Positions 31,979 to 34,531 of a stretch of DNA of 34,531 nt are shown piece after piece (position 1 is the first letter of the stretch; each line of letters opens with the position of its first letter). Origin of the DNA: Methanolobus sp. (lineage in GTDB: Archaea; Halobacteriota; Methanosarcinia; Methanosarcinales; Methanosarcinaceae); contig JASKKT010000023.1 of the NCBI GenBank assembly GCA_030154025.1, positions 1-34,531 on the forward strand. Direction: 5' to 3'. The notes below the pieces were generated by a model. The model had not been told where the DNA came from, made no database searches, and saw only the letters and a list, made by a program, of their open reading frames with translations. A program made the position numbers and the translations under genes.

Positions 31979-32815
31979 ATGCTTAAAACTGCTGAGAAAC
32001 ATGCAACTAAAGAAGATACTGACTTCTTTATGCTCAAGAGTGTGATCAAGGACAGACTCGGGTTCAACTGCGAGTACTACAAGGATTCCCACTTCAAGCG
32101 CAGGATAGATGTCAGGCTGCGAGCTTCAGGTGCAAAGGACTATGGAGAGTACGTCCGGCTCCTGAAGGACAATGCCGGGGAACTTGACATCCTCATGGAC
32201 ACGCTTACGGTCAATGTTACTAACTTCTTCCGTAATACCGAGGTCTATGACATAGTGGAGAAGGAAGTGCTCCCTGCGGTGATCAAGGCTAAAAGCACAA
32301 GCCCTCTCAGGTCCATTAAGATATGGAGCGCGGGCTGTTCCATAGGAGTGGAAGCGTATTCCATTGCCATGCTCCTGCACCACATCCTGGGAGACAACAT
32401 CAGGAAGTACAATATAACTATCACAGGCACCGATATCGATAAGGCAAGCCTGCAGCAGGCCCGGCAGGGTCTCTACGGTGAAGTGGAAATGAAGGATGTC
32501 AGGCCTGCATTCCTGAAGAAATACTTTGTGCAACAGGGGAACCATTACCAGATCATAGACGAGATCAGGAAGATGGCACACTTCAAGTCCCATGATATGA
32601 TATCAGGCCCAAAGATGAAGGGATTCGATATAATATTCTGCAGGAACGTGACCATTTATTTTGAAAAGGAACTGCAGGAGAAACTGTACATGGACTTTTA
32701 TGACGGGCTCAATGATAACGGGTTCTTTGTGATGGGAAAAACGGAGACACTCCTTGGCCCTTCAAAAGACCGCTTCAAGCCTTTCAATGCAAAGGAAAGG
32801 ATATACAATAAATGA
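31979..32815 (+). CDS. cheR: CheR, receptor methyltransferase
   Basis: CheR methylates receptor glutamates using SAM, opposing CheB. The 278-residue protein has the N-terminal helical domain (YYKDSHFKRRIDVRLRASG, residues about 34-52) and then the SAM-binding methyltransferase core. Signatures are TVNVTNFFRNTEVYD, IWSAGCSIGVEAYSIAMLL (motif I), ITGTDIDKASLQQARQG, and FDIIFCRNVTIYFEKE. The ATG directly follows the FtsA-like stop, and GGAGGT sits 5 nt upstream inside the FtsA-like gene, so the two are translationally coupled. A hairpin follows immediately. Confidence 0.95.
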   Translation: MLKTAEKHATKEDTDFFMLKSVIKDRLGFNCEYYKDSHFKRRIDVRLRASGAKDYGEYVRLLKDNAGELDILMDTLTVNVTNFFRNTEVYDIVEKEVLPAVIKAKSTSPLRSIKIWSAGCSIGVEAYSIAMLLHHILGDNIRKYNITITGTDIDKASLQQARQGLYGEVEMKDVRPAFLKKYFVQQGNHYQIIDEIRKMAHFKSHDMISGPKMKGFDIIFCRNVTIYFEKELQEKLYMDFYDGLNDNGFFVMGKTETLLGPSKDRFKPFNAKERIYNK

Positions 32816-32831
32816 CCGGGATGCCTCCCGG
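32816..32831 (+). other. Intercistronic hairpin between cheR and cheC2
   Basis: CCGGGA (32816-32821) and TCCCGG (32826-32831) form a perfect GC-rich 6-bp stem around TGCC, starting at the base after the cheR stop. There is no T-run and GAGGAG for cheC2 follows soon after. A processing or stability element is more likely than full termination. Confidence 0.5.
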
Positions 32832-32863
32832 CCTGGAATGTAAAAACGATTCGAGGAGAAAAA

Positions 32864-33478
32864 ATGATAGGAATGATGGATGAACTGACCGAGCTCCAGA
32901 CCAGTGCGCTGAAGGAGATAGTCAATATCGGCGTGGGCAATGCTGTTACTGCTCTTTCGAAAATGATAGGAACGCAGATCAGTATAGAAGTTCCCGAACT
33001 TAAGATAGAAAAGATCGAAGAAGTGCCTGAAAGGGCCGGTGGTGCTGACACAGTCGTATCCGGGGTCATCATGCATGTGAACGGGGATATCAACGGCTAT
33101 ATTATGATGCTGTTATCCAGGGAGACAGCCGAAACGATCTGCACGACCATCACCGGCGAAGAGGTTCCTGATATACTGGATCCTATGAACCAGTCCCTTA
33201 TAGAGGAGGTCGGGCACATCCTGGCGGGCTCCTACGTAAGCTCTCTTTCTGAGTTCCTGGCTCTTGACTTCATGATATCGCCTCCAATGCAGACCTATGA
33301 CATGCTTGGCGCTATCATGGACCAGATACTTATCGAGATGAGCAGGAATGTGGAATACACATTCCTTTTTGACACATTCTTCACAATGCAGGGAAACAGG
33401 ATGGAGGGAATCCTGCTCACCCTGTTCGATCCGGAATCTATGGACAGGATACTCTCGAGGATTAACGAGATGGTTTGA
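32864..33478 (+). CDS. cheC: CheC-family protein 2, second active site altered
   Basis: This is a second CheC-like CheY-P phosphatase. The first active site is intact (LKEIVNIGVGNAVTALSKM, Glu and Asn present). The second reads SLIEEVGHILAGSYVSSL, with His where CheC usually has Asn, so this half may be inactive or altered. At 204 residues it is the normal family length. The GAGGAG site fits the ATG at 32864. It is separated from cheR by 48 nt containing a hairpin and precedes cheC3 by 15 nt. Confidence 0.9.
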   Translation: MIGMMDELTELQTSALKEIVNIGVGNAVTALSKMIGTQISIEVPELKIEKIEEVPERAGGADTVVSGVIMHVNGDINGYIMMLLSRETAETICTTITGEEVPDILDPMNQSLIEEVGHILAGSYVSSLSEFLALDFMISPPMQTYDMLGAIMDQILIEMSRNVEYTFLFDTFFTMQGNRMEGILLTLFDPESMDRILSRINEMV

Positions 33479-33493
33479 CAACAGAGGTGGAAA

Positions 33494-34105
33494 ATGAAAA
33501 TAATACTTGACCAATTCTATTACGATGCGCTCAATGAGATCGGTAACATAGGCATGGGAAACGCCACGACAGCTCTTTCCCAGCTGGTGGGCAAGGCGAT
33601 CAGGGTCAGCGCATCCGAGCTCACGTCCCTTGAGCCGGAATACATTTCCAGGCACCCGGACAACAGCAAGTCTGCAGCCATAGTCAAGATAGTGGGTGAC
33701 CTTAACGGCGGCTTCGTACTGATGCTGAACAGGAGGCATTCCGAAACACTGTCAGAGATGCTGCTTGCACGCACGGAGTATGAGAATGACAGCTACATGA
33801 AGAATTCAGTGTCTATTGAAGTTGCAAACATCCTGGCAGGTACCTACTGCACCGCTCTTTCCAGGTTCCTTGATATTTCCGTGACTCCTTCACTGCCCTT
33901 TCTGGCGGAAGGGAGCCCGGATGACGTGCTGAATAAGTGCGGGAAGTACCTCAACGGGAAAATGGACCATATCATGGGACTGACCGCCCTGTTCGAGATA
34001 GAGGCTGAGGATGAGTACCACAGCCTGAGCGGTGATATATACATGCTCCTGGACACCGCTTCCATGAGAGTGATCATTGACAGGATAAACCAGATGCGTA
34101 CCTGA
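33494..34105 (+). CDS. cheC: CheC-family protein 3, both active sites intact
   Basis: This third CheC paralogue is the only one with both phosphatase half-sites complete: ALNEIGNIGMGNATTALSQL and VSIEVANILAGTYCTAL each keep Glu and Asn. It is therefore the best candidate for the main CheY-P phosphatase. At 203 residues it is typical. GAGGTGG lies just before the ATG. It lies directly upstream of cheD, and CheC normally binds CheD to control deamidation, so this pair is likely a functional complex. Confidence 0.92.
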   Translation: MKIILDQFYYDALNEIGNIGMGNATTALSQLVGKAIRVSASELTSLEPEYISRHPDNSKSAAIVKIVGDLNGGFVLMLNRRHSETLSEMLLARTEYENDSYMKNSVSIEVANILAGTYCTALSRFLDISVTPSLPFLAEGSPDDVLNKCGKYLNGKMDHIMGLTALFEIEAEDEYHSLSGDIYMLLDTASMRVIIDRINQMRT

Positions 34106-34112
34106 TACAATC

Positions 34113-34531
34113 ATGATAATCGTAGGAATGGCAGACAGCGCAGTAGCAAGGAAACCCGCTAAGATCTCGACCCTGGGGCTGGGTTCGTGCGTAGGTGTTG
34201 CCATGTACGATAAAACAAGCTGTATCGGCGGAATGGTCCATATAATGCTTCCAAGTATTGAGAATGCAAGGTCCAAGGATAACCCTGCAAAGTTTGCCGA
34301 TACAGGCATACCATACCTCCTGGAATGCATGGTGGAAGAGGGTGCTGCAAGAAACGCCGTCAAAGCCAAGATCGCAGGAGGAGCGAGGATGTTCTCCTTC
34401 AGTTCTAACGCCCAGCTCAATATTGGAGAGAGGAATGTAAGTGCGACCAAAGAGGCACTGAAGAAGTTGCGGATCCCGCTTGTTGCAGAAGATACGGGTG
34501 AGAACTACGGGCGTACGATAATCCTGGATAC
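34113..34531 (+). CDS. cheD: CheD, receptor glutamine deamidase (3' end beyond window)
   Basis: CheD deamidates receptor glutamines and is regulated by CheC. The visible 139 codons carry the catalytic residues: Thr20 and Cys26 in STLGLGSCVGVAMYD, and His43 in MVHIMLP. The spacing matches the known Thr/Cys/His triad of the family. IAGGARMF is a further family motif. The frame runs through the last base without a stop, so only a short C-terminal part is missing. It starts 7 nt after cheC3; I see no strong ribosome site, so translation may depend on coupling. Confidence 0.93.
   Translation, partial: MIIVGMADSAVARKPAKISTLGLGSCVGVAMYDKTSCIGGMVHIMLPSIENARSKDNPAKFADTGIPYLLECMVEEGAARNAVKAKIAGGARMFSFSSNAQLNIGERNVSATKEALKKLRIPLVAEDTGENYGRTIILD

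Noticed and set aside
30589-32067. A 492-codon minus-strand frame opposite the FtsA-like gene and cheR
   Set aside because: It is Ser/Leu-rich, as shadow frames in biased genes usually are, has no motif, and lies opposite a strongly supported actin-fold gene.
1-34531. CRISPR arrays, tRNA or rRNA genes, insertion sequences
   Set aside because: I looked in the intergenic regions for regular repeat-spacer patterns, cloverleaf T-loop sequences and transposase-like frames with terminal repeats, and found none convincing.

Overview
The window is chromosomal DNA of a methanogenic euryarchaeon, most likely of the Methanosarcinales. The evidence is a methanogenesis marker 2 (PurM-like) protein, a short NifB without a NifX domain, a coenzyme F390 synthetase-type ligase, an MptN-like tetrahydromethanopterin:glutamate ligase (the sarcinapterin step), archaeal Pth2 and TruD, an archaeal preQ0/archaeosine gene set, archaeal TATA promoters, and Shine-Dalgarno sequences of the GGTGATC/GGAGG type. 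I could not fix a genus from sequence alone.

Layout. 1-1.7 kb: the start of a truncated minus-strand gene, a META-domain lipoprotein and a small radical SAM enzyme. 1.8-4.8 kb: a visibly AT-rich accessory stretch with a secreted metzincin-type protease, a leaderless lipoprotein gene and a decayed winged-helix-like gene. 4.8-9.8 kb: a small conserved gene, then minus-strand nifB/marker 2 and the preQ0 operon queC-DUF366-queE-queD. 9.8-14.6 kb: an unknown helical protein, a Gly/Met-rich anchored protein, a DUF255 thioredoxin-like protein and the F390 synthetase. 14.6-17.0 kb: a KaiC-like ATPase with a REC-PAS-PAS-DUF835 regulator. 17.2-21.8 kb, plus strand: DUF434, mptN-like, pth2, a transglutaminase-like lipoprotein and truD. 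21.9-24.4 kb, minus strand: trm112-like, DUF7524-like and pyrG. 24.5-25.4 kb: a Gate-domain membrane protein.

25.6 kb to the end is one tightly packed chemotaxis operon on the plus strand: cheY-cheB-cheA-cheC1-(FtsA/PilM-like actin ATPase)-cheR-cheC2-cheC3-cheD, with cheD cut by the window end. CheA phosphorylates CheY and CheB. CheR and CheB set receptor methylation. The CheC proteins and CheD cover CheY-P dephosphorylation and receptor deamidation. No cheW, receptor or archaellum gene lies inside the window.

The most unusual element is the 706-residue actin-fold protein between cheC1 and cheR. It has an FtsA/PilM-like ATPase core and a C-terminal tail of repeated 'NGKxA...DGD' units. FtsZ-bearing archaea normally use SepF rather than FtsA, so an FtsA-like ATPase locked into a chemotaxis operon suggests a cytoskeletal or positioning partner for the chemosensory or motility apparatus. 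That role is inference. Other points of interest are the three CheC paralogues with different active-site wear, a 15-nt element shared by the che promoter and the promoter region at 17.1 kb, and a DUF366 gene inside the preQ0 operon.
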